Below are positions 36,463 to 43,737 of a stretch of 64,000 bases of DNA, piece after piece. Location: contig JAIELF010000040.1 of assembly GCA_019753235.1 (NCBI GenBank), positions 62,001-126,000 on the forward strand. Direction: 5' to 3'. Each line of letters begins with the position of its first letter. Within the stretch, counting starts at the first letter, position 1. The DNA comes from a bacterium (GTDB taxonomy: Bacteria > Planctomycetota > Planctomycetia > Kolteriales > Kolteriaceae). Made by a program: the position numbers and the translations under genes. The notes under the pieces were generated by a model, which did not search any database, was not told the origin of the DNA, and saw only the letters and a program-made list of their open reading frames with translations.

Positions 36463-37206
36463 TTACTCTTGATTGCTTTCGACCTTGAACATTGCCTCTA
36501 GACGAGCGGTTCTCTTTTCAGGCGGAAGGTAATCCCAGCACGCCTTGCCGAACCTATCCTTCAAGCTTGGATCCGCCCCATGTTCGAGTAGTAGTTTGCC
36601 GACGGCTTCGATATTCTTCTCATGTGTAAAATTAAATAGCAAATGAAGAGGTGTCTTACCGTCCCGCGATCGAGCGTTTACGTTGGCGCCGAGGTCAAGA
36701 AGAGTGCTGACTCCCGCAAGTGAGTGACAAAACACCGCGGAATGAAGGGCAGTTTCTAAGGGCGGACTGTTCAGTGAATCGACGTCTGCTCCATTTTTCA
36801 CCAAAAGCTCAGCCAGAGCGACACTCACATCATCCTCTGAGGAACCACAGATTGACCAGTATAAGGGTGTACGGCAGAAATCATCAGCCTGATTAACATC
36901 AGCGCCTAAAGAGATGAGTTCACGGGCAACTTCAAGTTGCCCATGAAGACAGGCGAGATGCAGAGGATACGTGGCACCATAATGCCGTTTATAATCGTCC
37001 AAAGGAATCTCTATAGATAAGTAAAGCATATGATCCTTGATCTGTCGACGAACAAGATTAGCGTCGCCGCGCTCTATCGCTTTGATGAATTCTTCGTATC
37101 GCTCGTCATCACGCGACCAAGTTAACTGTGTAAGCATAGAGCCGAGAATGACAGCCAACAGGGTCGCGACGAAAGCGGCAGCCGCCAAGTGCTTAAATCG
37201 GATCAT
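36463..37206 (-). CDS. Ankyrin-repeat protein, candidate immunity partner of RHS tip B
   Basis: 247 residues. An N-terminal membrane anchor or signal (about 8-28, AAAAFVATLLAVILGSML) is followed by four to five ankyrin repeats: TYPLHLACLHGQLEVARELISLGADVN, TPLYWSICG, ETALHSAVF, KTPLHLLFNF and LLLEHGADP. ATG at 37206 lies nine bases after the stop of the RHS tip B reading frame. Ankyrin proteins are known as immunity proteins in polymorphic toxin systems, so protection against tip B is likely but inferred. The anchor would place it at the inner membrane facing the periplasm. Confidence 0.8.
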   Translation of the reverse strand: MIRFKHLAAAAFVATLLAVILGSMLTQLTWSRDDERYEEFIKAIERGDANLVRRQIKDHMLYLSIEIPLDDYKRHYGATYPLHLACLHGQLEVARELISLGADVNQADDFCRTPLYWSICGSSEDDVSVALAELLVKNGADVDSLNSPPLETALHSAVFCHSLAGVSTLLDLGANVNARSRDGKTPLHLLFNFTHEKNIEAVGKLLLEHGADPSLKDRFGKACWDYLPPEKRTARLEAMFKVESNQE

Positions 37207-37215
37207 TAAGACTTC

Positions 37216-37850
37216 TCACCTCTTTTTCTCGTTCTTTTTGTCGTTCTCTCCAGTAGTCCAAGACAAACAGCTTTCCCGGTAATCTCCATGGTTTCTTCGG
37301 ACGAATGGGTCCTCGCCGGGTCTCGCCACGATCTCGTCGCCGAACGGGTAGATGTTATATTTGCCGGTAAACCCGACCACAGTCCGATCGCTTATATCTG
37401 CGAGAAGACGTAAGAATGCTGTTCCTTCAACACCCGTTGCACATTTACAAGCACGGAGCTCGATTTCGCCGCCCTTCTTTATTTTTCGCCCAAGGACCTC
37501 GAAAAACTTTTTCTCTGATGCTGATTTGGTGAGGCTATCTGTGGAGATAGGTCCAATTAGATCCGAGCTGCCGTGCCCAGCGAGGTAGACGCCTGAAAGG
37601 CTATTGTCGGGTATATTCTCCAATTGTCGTATAGCTTCATCCCAATCAGGATTATTTTTGCTAATTTTAATGCTATAAACCATATTGTAATAATTATATT
37701 GAGATGCGCAAAATGTCGCCCAGTCTTTCTCTCGGAAAGTTATTCCCATCGAGTACCCCTCGCCTACAGGAGGTTGCAATCCAGACGGGTCGGTGAGGAT
37801 TGAAGGGCTGTTTCGAACATACCGATAAAGATTCTGATCCCCCGCGTTAA
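37216..37850 (-). pseudogene. RHS C-terminal remnant with DUF4347-like tip (B), cut by IS
   Basis: Reading the minus strand from the IS edge gives AGDQNLYRYVRNSPSILTDPSGL, the end of the RHS core, then a non-RHS tip of about 190 residues. The tip has VYLAGHGSSDLIG and later IELRACKCATGVEGTAFLRLLAD, resembling the His and Cys segments of DUF4347 domains (a caspase-like, clan CD-type pattern). The rest of the RHS gene is absent: the IS adjoins directly, and the DNA on its far side is an unrelated gene. The tip itself looks intact to its stop at 37216. Confidence 0.65.
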
Positions 37851-37870
37851 CAGCCCGTTGATCTACCCGT
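37851..37870. repeat. Left terminal inverted repeat of the IS
   Basis: Begins CAGCCCGTTGATCTACCC. It matches the reverse complement of 39300-39319 at 17 of 20 positions. The transposase stop is only 24 bases inside. Confidence 0.85.
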
Positions 37871-37874
37871 GATT

Positions 37875-39236
37875 TTATCCAGCGATGGCCCATCGAAGGG
37901 GTCCTATTTCGAGGAGGTCCGTCCACGTCTGTTGCTGTCGGATGATCGCTAGAAGTCGCATCATCCATCCGATGGCAAGCCAGAGAAGATCGGTAATACC
38001 GAGTCCGGCCTGAAGACCCCTCGGCTTGCCTATCCCGAAGAGTTTTCGCATCACCAGGCCCAAGTTGTGCGCGGTGGCGACCATCAGGTAGTGCTTGCCG
38101 ACGTTGATCATCCCGCGAAGCCATGTGCGGCGTGCTCCGCCGGTGTCGCAGACGTGAGCGAAGCTCCGCTCGACGCGCTCACTGCGAAGGCGTTGATAAA
38201 CCCGTCCTTTTCGGCGACGCATCCGCTGACGATTGTTCGTGACCGCTCGTCTGATCTCGTCGGGCTTGTCGGTCCACTTCGATCCATGCGGCCTGAGCGG
38301 CTCAGAAATATAGGTTCGCACACCCAATCCTTCGCACAGTTCGATCGTCGATCCTTTGTGATATCCCTTGTCGGCGACGACTTCCGTGACTGTCATACTG
38401 CTGTCAGCGGCTTGCAGGTTCGCCTCGGCCAGCATCACGTTGTCGACCAATGTTTCCGCATCGCTGGCCGTTGCCGGATGAATCGCCGCATGAAGAAGGA
38501 ACTCGCTCTCGACATCGATGACATGCTCCGCCTTGTACGCCAAGTGCGTCCGACCATCCTTCATCTTGGTGATCTGAGCATCGGGATCGCTCGGACTCTG
38601 CCAATCATCGTTGGAGGTCGTCTTTTCTTTGCGATTCCTGTCGAATCGGCGGAGATCTTCATCGCTCGGATCCTCGATTCCCGTGTCGTTGGCGAGCTTG
38701 GTGAGGTATTGCTTGTAGTCCTCGCCGGTATCTTTGCGAACGATGCTTTTCATCGCGGCGTTGGCTTCGAGCGTCGTCGAATCGACGGCGACGGTCTTGC
38801 AACTGAGGAGCTTCTTCTTTGCCGCCAACTGCAGAACCCAACCAAAGACCTGATCGTGAATCTCCTGCGGCAAGCGGCGACGGATGCCTGTCATCGTTGA
38901 GTGGTCAGGCGTCGCTTCGGTGAGAGGAATGCCGAGAAACTCACGAAGCGAGAGGCTGTCTTCACATCGCCAAGCGATGCCACGCTGACTATCGATATTC
39001 TCGAAGTAGCCGACAAAGAGCATGCGGAAGTAAACGCCCGGGGGGATGCTCGGCCGACCCGATCCGGTCGGCTCATAGAAGGGAAGGCAGAGGTCCTCGA
39101 CGAACCGGTCAAAGCCGTGCTCAGCCAAAAGCCCATTCAGCTTGCGATAGAAGACGTGCCCCGGAGCCCGGGCTAGCTTGTCGGTCACGATCCAGAGATC
39201 CTGGTCTCGCGATTCCTTCCGCCGACGCATACCCAT
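37875..39236 (-). CDS. IS transposase, DDE type
   Basis: 453 residues from the ATG at 39236, which has GGAGGG about nine bases upstream; a TTG three codons earlier is possible. The N-terminal helical domain has PSIPPGVYFRMLFVGYFE and RGIAWRCEDSLSLREFLG, typical of IS5/IS1182-group enzymes. Catalytic residues are visible as Asp in TVAVDSTTLEA, Asp in VVADKGYHKG and Glu in RVERSFAH. No frameshift, so it should be functional. The C terminus ends in a hydrophobic stretch before the left inverted repeat. Confidence 0.92.
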   Translation of the reverse strand: MGMRRRKESRDQDLWIVTDKLARAPGHVFYRKLNGLLAEHGFDRFVEDLCLPFYEPTGSGRPSIPPGVYFRMLFVGYFENIDSQRGIAWRCEDSLSLREFLGIPLTEATPDHSTMTGIRRRLPQEIHDQVFGWVLQLAAKKKLLSCKTVAVDSTTLEANAAMKSIVRKDTGEDYKQYLTKLANDTGIEDPSDEDLRRFDRNRKEKTTSNDDWQSPSDPDAQITKMKDGRTHLAYKAEHVIDVESEFLLHAAIHPATASDAETLVDNVMLAEANLQAADSSMTVTEVVADKGYHKGSTIELCEGLGVRTYISEPLRPHGSKWTDKPDEIRRAVTNNRQRMRRRKGRVYQRLRSERVERSFAHVCDTGGARRTWLRGMINVGKHYLMVATAHNLGLVMRKLFGIGKPRGLQAGLGITDLLWLAIGWMMRLLAIIRQQQTWTDLLEIGPLRWAIAG

Positions 39237-39299
39237 ACCGACCAACCCTCCATGACTTCGACCGTCGGAGAGAATACCATCAAACCCAGAACAAAGTGT

Positions 39300-39319
39300 C
39301 AGGGTAAATCAACGGGCTG
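39300..39319. repeat. Right terminal inverted repeat of the IS
   Basis: Ends ATCAACGGGCTG, the reverse complement of the left end. The next gene's stop lies 28 bases outside it. Confidence 0.85.
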
Positions 39320-39346
39320 CTAGCGATCGAATCTGTCGCTCGACTT

Positions 39347-40207
39347 TTAAGGCATGAGCGTGACGACAAGTTTGGCGGCAACGGGATAGTGATCGGACAA
39401 TATCGTTTTTTCGTAGGGAATGACTCGCCATTCGGTCGCCCGAACTGCGCCGAAATAGAGGATATGGTCGATTCGTTTCCCATTCTCGCCTGGAAAAGTC
39501 GATGCATTATCGTCTCGGCCACCGGGGCTGGATAATGGGGACGCGGTATACGCGTCGTGAAAACCGTTACTGACGAGCATGGGATAATCGCCTCGGCCTT
39601 GATCGGTGTTGAAGTCTCCCATCCAGATGATCGGCTTCCCCTGATCTCGGAATGGTTTCCATTTCTCTTGGCAGAGGGCCGCCATTTTGGTTTGACTGGG
39701 CGTGGTATTGTCGAAGTGTGTGCAGGCCGCCACGAACACGCCGCCACTGGCCCGATGTTTCAGGCGTGCCCAGACCAAAATTCGAGGGAGAAAATTCCCG
39801 AAGCCGCGTGACATAGGCTTGTCGGGCGTGGGCGAAAGCCACCAATGCCCCTGATCGACGATCTCGAAGAGATCCTTGCGATAGAAGAGAGCGGCATCGG
39901 TAAACTTTTGATCCTGCACCGATCCGAAGGAAGCGAGTTTCTCCGCCAGATAGGCCAGTTGTCGAGGCGTCGGTTCTTGCAGCGCAATCAGGTCAGGCTT
40001 CTCGTTTTCAAGGAGCTGGACGAGCGCCTCGCGTCGATCTTTCCAGGCTGGTATTCCCGGTCCGCTCGAAATCTCGACCAGAACATTGTACGTGACGACC
40101 TTCAACTCGAGCTCGGTGGCCCGCGTGGTCGGCGAGCCTGCCATCCCGATCATCACAATAAAGAAGCCCAACGGTACGCTCGATGGTACAAAGTGGTACG
40201 GGATCAT
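39347..40207 (-). CDS. Secreted endonuclease/exonuclease/phosphatase family protein
   Basis: 286 residues. ATG at 40207 with AGGAG eight bases upstream. An N-terminal hydrophobic signal (about 8-30) precedes the EEP domain. Active-site signatures are in order: TYNVLVE, ALQEPT, WMGDFNTDQG and the C-terminal LSDHYPVAAKL; KRIDHILYF is also conserved. Members cleave phosphodiester bonds in nucleic acids, lipids or inositol phosphates; which is unknown. The start is 50 bases from the divergent esterase gene. Confidence 0.88.
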   Translation of the reverse strand: MIPYHFVPSSVPLGFFIVMIGMAGSPTTRATELELKVVTYNVLVEISSGPGIPAWKDRREALVQLLENEKPDLIALQEPTPRQLAYLAEKLASFGSVQDQKFTDAALFYRKDLFEIVDQGHWWLSPTPDKPMSRGFGNFLPRILVWARLKHRASGGVFVAACTHFDNTTPSQTKMAALCQEKWKPFRDQGKPIIWMGDFNTDQGRGDYPMLVSNGFHDAYTASPLSSPGGRDDNASTFPGENGKRIDHILYFGAVRATEWRVIPYEKTILSDHYPVAAKLVVTLMP

Positions 40208-40257
40208 GTCGCCAATCTCCTGGTAACGGCACCCTTCATCGTACGAAGGAATAAAGA

Positions 40258-41025
40258 ATGAGACTGTTCGTGATTGTAGTGGTGTTGGGGACAGGATTGC
40301 TCGCGAGGGCCGGCGGCGACGCGACCCCGAGCGCGGGCGAATTCCTCGACCGGAAGATTTCAGATGACGGGGGCGAGCATGGCTACGTCATCTACACACC
40401 CCCTGCGTTTGATACCAACGAGACCTACCCTCTCGTGTTGTTTCTGCACGGCTCGGGCGAACGTGGAACAGACAACCGCAAGCAGATCGCCGTCGGTCTC
40501 GCGCCGGCGCTCAAAGAAGATCCATCACGATGCCCGGCCATCGTGTTGTTCCCGCAGGCGGAATCGACGTCTCGCATCCCGATCGAAGTTTGGGCTCCCA
40601 CGCAACCCGACGGTCAGCGCGCTTTGGCGATCGTCGAGGAAACGACCAAGTCCTACAAGATCGACCCAGATCGGGTTTACTTGACGGGCTTGTCGATGGG
40701 AGGCATGGGGGCCTGGCGAATGGGAGCCGCGGATCCGGATCGGTGGGCAGCGATGGTGCCGATCTGTGGCGGCGGGAATTCGGGGAAGGCCGACCAATTG
40801 ATCCATCTCCCGATCTGGTGTTTTCACGGCGGCGCTGATCGAACCGTCCCCGCTCAGTTTTCTCGGCAAATGATTCAAGCAGTGCAAAAGGCAGGGGGAA
40901 TGCCCAAATACACCGAGTATGAAGGCGTTGGGCACAACTCGTGGGACCGAGCCTACCGCGAGCCCGATCTCTGGAAATGGCTTCTTGCACAGAACCGCAA
41001 AGATCGTCAACCGTCAAGCAAGTGA
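40258..41025 (+). CDS. Secreted alpha/beta hydrolase (carboxylesterase/phospholipase-like)
   Basis: 255 residues with a signal peptide (1-18, ending LLARAGG). ATG at 40258 with AAGGA upstream. Oxyanion loop LFLHGSGERGTDN, nucleophile Ser in TGLSMGGMGAW, Asp in FHGGADRTVP and His in GVGHNSWDRAY form the triad. This arrangement is typical of the planctomycete prolyl oligopeptidase-like/phospholipase proteins; substrate unknown. It is divergent from the EEP gene with a 50-base common upstream region. Confidence 0.9.
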   Translation: MRLFVIVVVLGTGLLARAGGDATPSAGEFLDRKISDDGGEHGYVIYTPPAFDTNETYPLVLFLHGSGERGTDNRKQIAVGLAPALKEDPSRCPAIVLFPQAESTSRIPIEVWAPTQPDGQRALAIVEETTKSYKIDPDRVYLTGLSMGGMGAWRMGAADPDRWAAMVPICGGGNSGKADQLIHLPIWCFHGGADRTVPAQFSRQMIQAVQKAGGMPKYTEYEGVGHNSWDRAYREPDLWKWLLAQNRKDRQPSSK

Positions 41026-41035
41026 CCTCATCGTG

Positions 41036-43204
41036 TCACCTTGGGACTGGCTTACGACGATAGTCGAGAATCCAATCGTTGTGTTCGAGATAGCGGTACG
41101 TCGTCTGGTCGAGGTTTCTTTTGGGATCGACCAGAGGCTGAAAATCATGCTGGTTCATCCATAGATAGCTTGTGACGTAGACTTCTGGCCTTCGTCCAAA
41201 GCGAGCTTGCCAGCGGTCCGCGACATGGCGGGAGTATTGTCGAAGCAAGTAAGGGAAGTAGCCTAGCGCCTGCACCTGATGGTCGTTCAGTTCGTTGGAA
41301 TCGTTCCAAAGATAGGTCGAGATCTGTCCCGCTCGTTCGATCGGCGTGATTGTCGACCAGTAGCGGAGATAGGGGTGCGGCAGATAGTCGAGATGGCAGT
41401 AGCAACGCCGATCCCCTTTCCAGCTCTTCGAATCAAGCACCGAGAATATCTTCCCGTCGCTTGGCGTAAAGAGCGTGGGGTCGACGACCAGCATCCATTC
41501 GTCGCCGACATTCCAGGGCGAATCGGGTTCAAGATCGAACGGACGGACAAGCATCAATAGCCTCTGAGCCTCGGGCATCGTCGCTAGGTCGTTGCTTAAG
41601 AGACGAAGTTGGTAGAGGAAGATGTGATACAGGCTTCGCCGGCGGGCCGAGTCAGTCGCGGGATCCTTCATCTCTCGAAAAAGCTGATCGACATGAATCG
41701 CCCGCTCGTGAGTCGGCCGACGATCTTCATGGGCCAAGGAGGTTTTCTCCGTCGACTGAATGATCCGCTGAAAAAATTTCGCGGCGGGGATCGTTGCCTC
41801 CAGTGTGGGAGCGCGGCCGTGCGTCCTTTGCCATTCCTGACGGAGCTGACTTCGCTCCGCGGCCGAGCAGGGGGGAATGAACGCTCGATAACCAAGCGGA
41901 GGCTCAAAGGTCAACACCACGTGCGGCGGTGCCTGCGTCGGATCCAGTCGATGGGCAATGTCGACGAGTCTCCATGTGGAATCATCGAGCGTGACGGGCT
42001 CTTGATCGACGACTTCAAATCTCAGGAACTCACCTTCTTTATTGCAAGTCATGAGGAACCAACTGAACGCGGTCCCCTCGGCGGTGAATAGGACGTCACC
42101 TTGGATGATGAAATGCCGAAGCGGAAGAAGTGTAGACAGCACGATCCACACGAGGCCCGCCGGCATCGCAAGAGGACGCAGCGAAAGGCTTCCCTCTTTC
42201 CAACCCGAGGGGGTGCTCTTCCAACCGAGAAGGGCGCCGACGATCGGAAAGAGAATCATCCCGATGCCGAACCAACCAAGATCCGGCGTGGGAATCGTCG
42301 GTTGGCGAAGCCATTTCATGAGCCGACAAGGCCAATCGGGTTCGCAGAAGACCAGTGTTGCCCAGAACGCCATCACCGCGACGAGTCCGACGTTGTGGAC
42401 GAAAAAGAAATTGAACGCGTGAAAGAACGTTCCGAGCGCCAGTCCGAAAAGCCTGGTTCGACGAATCAACAGCAGCAGACCAACGGTCAGGTCAAAAACC
42501 AGGCCGCCGTAACTGAAGAAGAGAGCGGTCTCGTGCTGCACCATCAGGGGGATGACGAGACTGTCGGCAATACCAGGCCCCAGCGTATCACGGATCATTT
42601 GTGCTGTGGTGCCGCCACGAAACCACGATTGCATCGGCTCTCCCGCGAGCCAATCGGGATGGAGTTTCGCCACGCCGCCAAAGAAGTAGATCAAGAAGGT
42701 TTGGGCCCGCAGCATCAAGATGCTGAGAAAAGGTATGGGTCCCTCGTTGCGAAAGGATCCTCGCCACCACGCATCCACGCTGAGCGTTTGTCCGCTCGGC
42801 ATCCAGACGAGAAGAAAAGAATACACAAGCGCTAAGGCGATGTGGTTCCCATACAGATGAGCGTCGCTGGTCATGACATAAGCCATGGTCAGAAAACTGA
42901 TCCAAGCGTTGATTCGGGTGAGAAAGCCGACCGCCAGCAACAGTGACGACACCACACTGATCCATGCGATCGCCTCCATCATTCCGACCGAGAGCGGTTG
43001 GCACCAAGCCAGACCTGGGTACGAGAAGTAGAAGGGCGTAGGTGCCGCGTCGAAGAGTTGTCTCATCCAGGTGGGGCCGATCGGTTTTGGACGCAGATGG
43101 TCAAACATCATCCAGGCGATGACGATGCCGTAACCGAACCGAAACGCCGCCAGGCTTGCCGGGTGAATCGGCTGAGCGACCCACAAGCGGAATCGTCTCA
43201 TCAT
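41036..43204 (-). CDS. HTTM-domain, vitamin K-dependent gamma-carboxylase-like protein
   Basis: 722 residues. The N-terminal half has about ten membrane segments of the HTTM fold (FRFGYGIVIAWMMFDH, then IYFFGGVAKLHPDWLAGEPM). The Lys in GGVAKLHPDW aligns with the catalytic base of gamma-glutamyl carboxylase by pattern. After about residue 340 comes a soluble part with GDVLFTAEGTAFSWFLM, similar to the WTEEGHxFSW segment of the enzyme. So carboxylation of a glutamate or a related vitamin K-linked reaction is possible; no VKOR gene is visible. It starts inside the stop of a small upstream frame. Confidence 0.85.
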   Translation of the reverse strand: MMRRFRLWVAQPIHPASLAAFRFGYGIVIAWMMFDHLRPKPIGPTWMRQLFDAAPTPFYFSYPGLAWCQPLSVGMMEAIAWISVVSSLLLAVGFLTRINAWISFLTMAYVMTSDAHLYGNHIALALVYSFLLVWMPSGQTLSVDAWWRGSFRNEGPIPFLSILMLRAQTFLIYFFGGVAKLHPDWLAGEPMQSWFRGGTTAQMIRDTLGPGIADSLVIPLMVQHETALFFSYGGLVFDLTVGLLLLIRRTRLFGLALGTFFHAFNFFFVHNVGLVAVMAFWATLVFCEPDWPCRLMKWLRQPTIPTPDLGWFGIGMILFPIVGALLGWKSTPSGWKEGSLSLRPLAMPAGLVWIVLSTLLPLRHFIIQGDVLFTAEGTAFSWFLMTCNKEGEFLRFEVVDQEPVTLDDSTWRLVDIAHRLDPTQAPPHVVLTFEPPLGYRAFIPPCSAAERSQLRQEWQRTHGRAPTLEATIPAAKFFQRIIQSTEKTSLAHEDRRPTHERAIHVDQLFREMKDPATDSARRRSLYHIFLYQLRLLSNDLATMPEAQRLLMLVRPFDLEPDSPWNVGDEWMLVVDPTLFTPSDGKIFSVLDSKSWKGDRRCYCHLDYLPHPYLRYWSTITPIERAGQISTYLWNDSNELNDHQVQALGYFPYLLRQYSRHVADRWQARFGRRPEVYVTSYLWMNQHDFQPLVDPKRNLDQTTYRYLEHNDWILDYRRKPVPR

Positions 43205-43404
43205 GCTGCGGCCATTTCTCGATGATATTGGTTGAAGTTGGTGTCGAAGATCGACGGTTCCCCCGTGAAAGCGGGCGACGTGGATGGTTCATCCCTCGGA
43301 GTTCGACGCTGCCCCCCAGCTATTTTGTCGTCGCCGAGGGCTCTCGAACAAGCCTCTTCCTGAAGCGCTTCTCGTTGGGGGAAATTGCCGATTAGGTAAT
43401 CCAT
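43201..43404 (-). CDS. Small hypothetical protein coupled to the HTTM gene
   Basis: 67 residues from ATG 43404. Its stop overlaps the HTTM start (ATGATGA), an arrangement that usually means a coupled, real gene. The protein is hydrophilic with no known motif and no Shine-Dalgarno is seen before the ATG. The open frame goes further upstream to 43521. It could be a leader peptide or chance. Confidence 0.35.
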   Translation of the reverse strand: MDYLIGNFPQREALQEEACSRALGDDKIAGGQRRTPRDEPSTSPAFTGEPSIFDTNFNQYHREMAAA

Positions 43405-43737
43405 GCCGATCGAGTTTATCGGCCGATGCGTACCGCGCCCTGTTTCATTCGTCACCATCCGAACGGGCTGATACTCCGCCCCATTGGACAGAGAGGGTCG
43501 GCCCGATTGCCGTACAGCCAATCGAGCGCTCCCGCCGATGGTGGAAGGAAGACGGGAACGGATTCCCGGTGCGGGAGTTCTTTCTCCTGCGGATGCGATC
43601 AGAGCGGCCGAGTGGCACCCGGGGCTTACCTGCCGACGTGGATGCGCTCAGCTCGCGTTGCCCCGGACCCAAATGGGTGACTGGGACCGGTCGCGATTCG
43701 ACGCTCGATGAGAATTACGTCGAAGCAGGGGTCAAGG
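43405..43737. other. Intergenic stretch without a supported gene
   Basis: 330 bases between the divergent HTTM unit and flgE. Overlapping open frames on both strands have no family likeness. No sigma-28 or sigma-54 type box was recognised ahead of flgE. Confidence 0.4.

Larger units (their letters stand above)
37851..39319 (-). mobile_element. Complete insertion sequence (DDE transposase, IS5/IS1182 group)
   Basis: 1469 bases bounded by imperfect terminal inverted repeats starting CAGCCCGTTGAT at both ends (17 of 20 positions match). It holds one transposase gene on the minus strand. The bases outside differ (TTAA at left, CTAG at right), so no target duplication is seen. It has cut an RHS gene on its left. 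Confidence 0.85.

Noticed and set aside
36463-37206. Ankyrin protein as a free-standing eukaryote-like effector
   Set aside because: Its start nine bases after an RHS tip makes an immunity role more likely than an independent effector.
38067-38900. Plus-strand frame inside the IS
   Set aside because: Antisense to a transposase with complete DDE residues.
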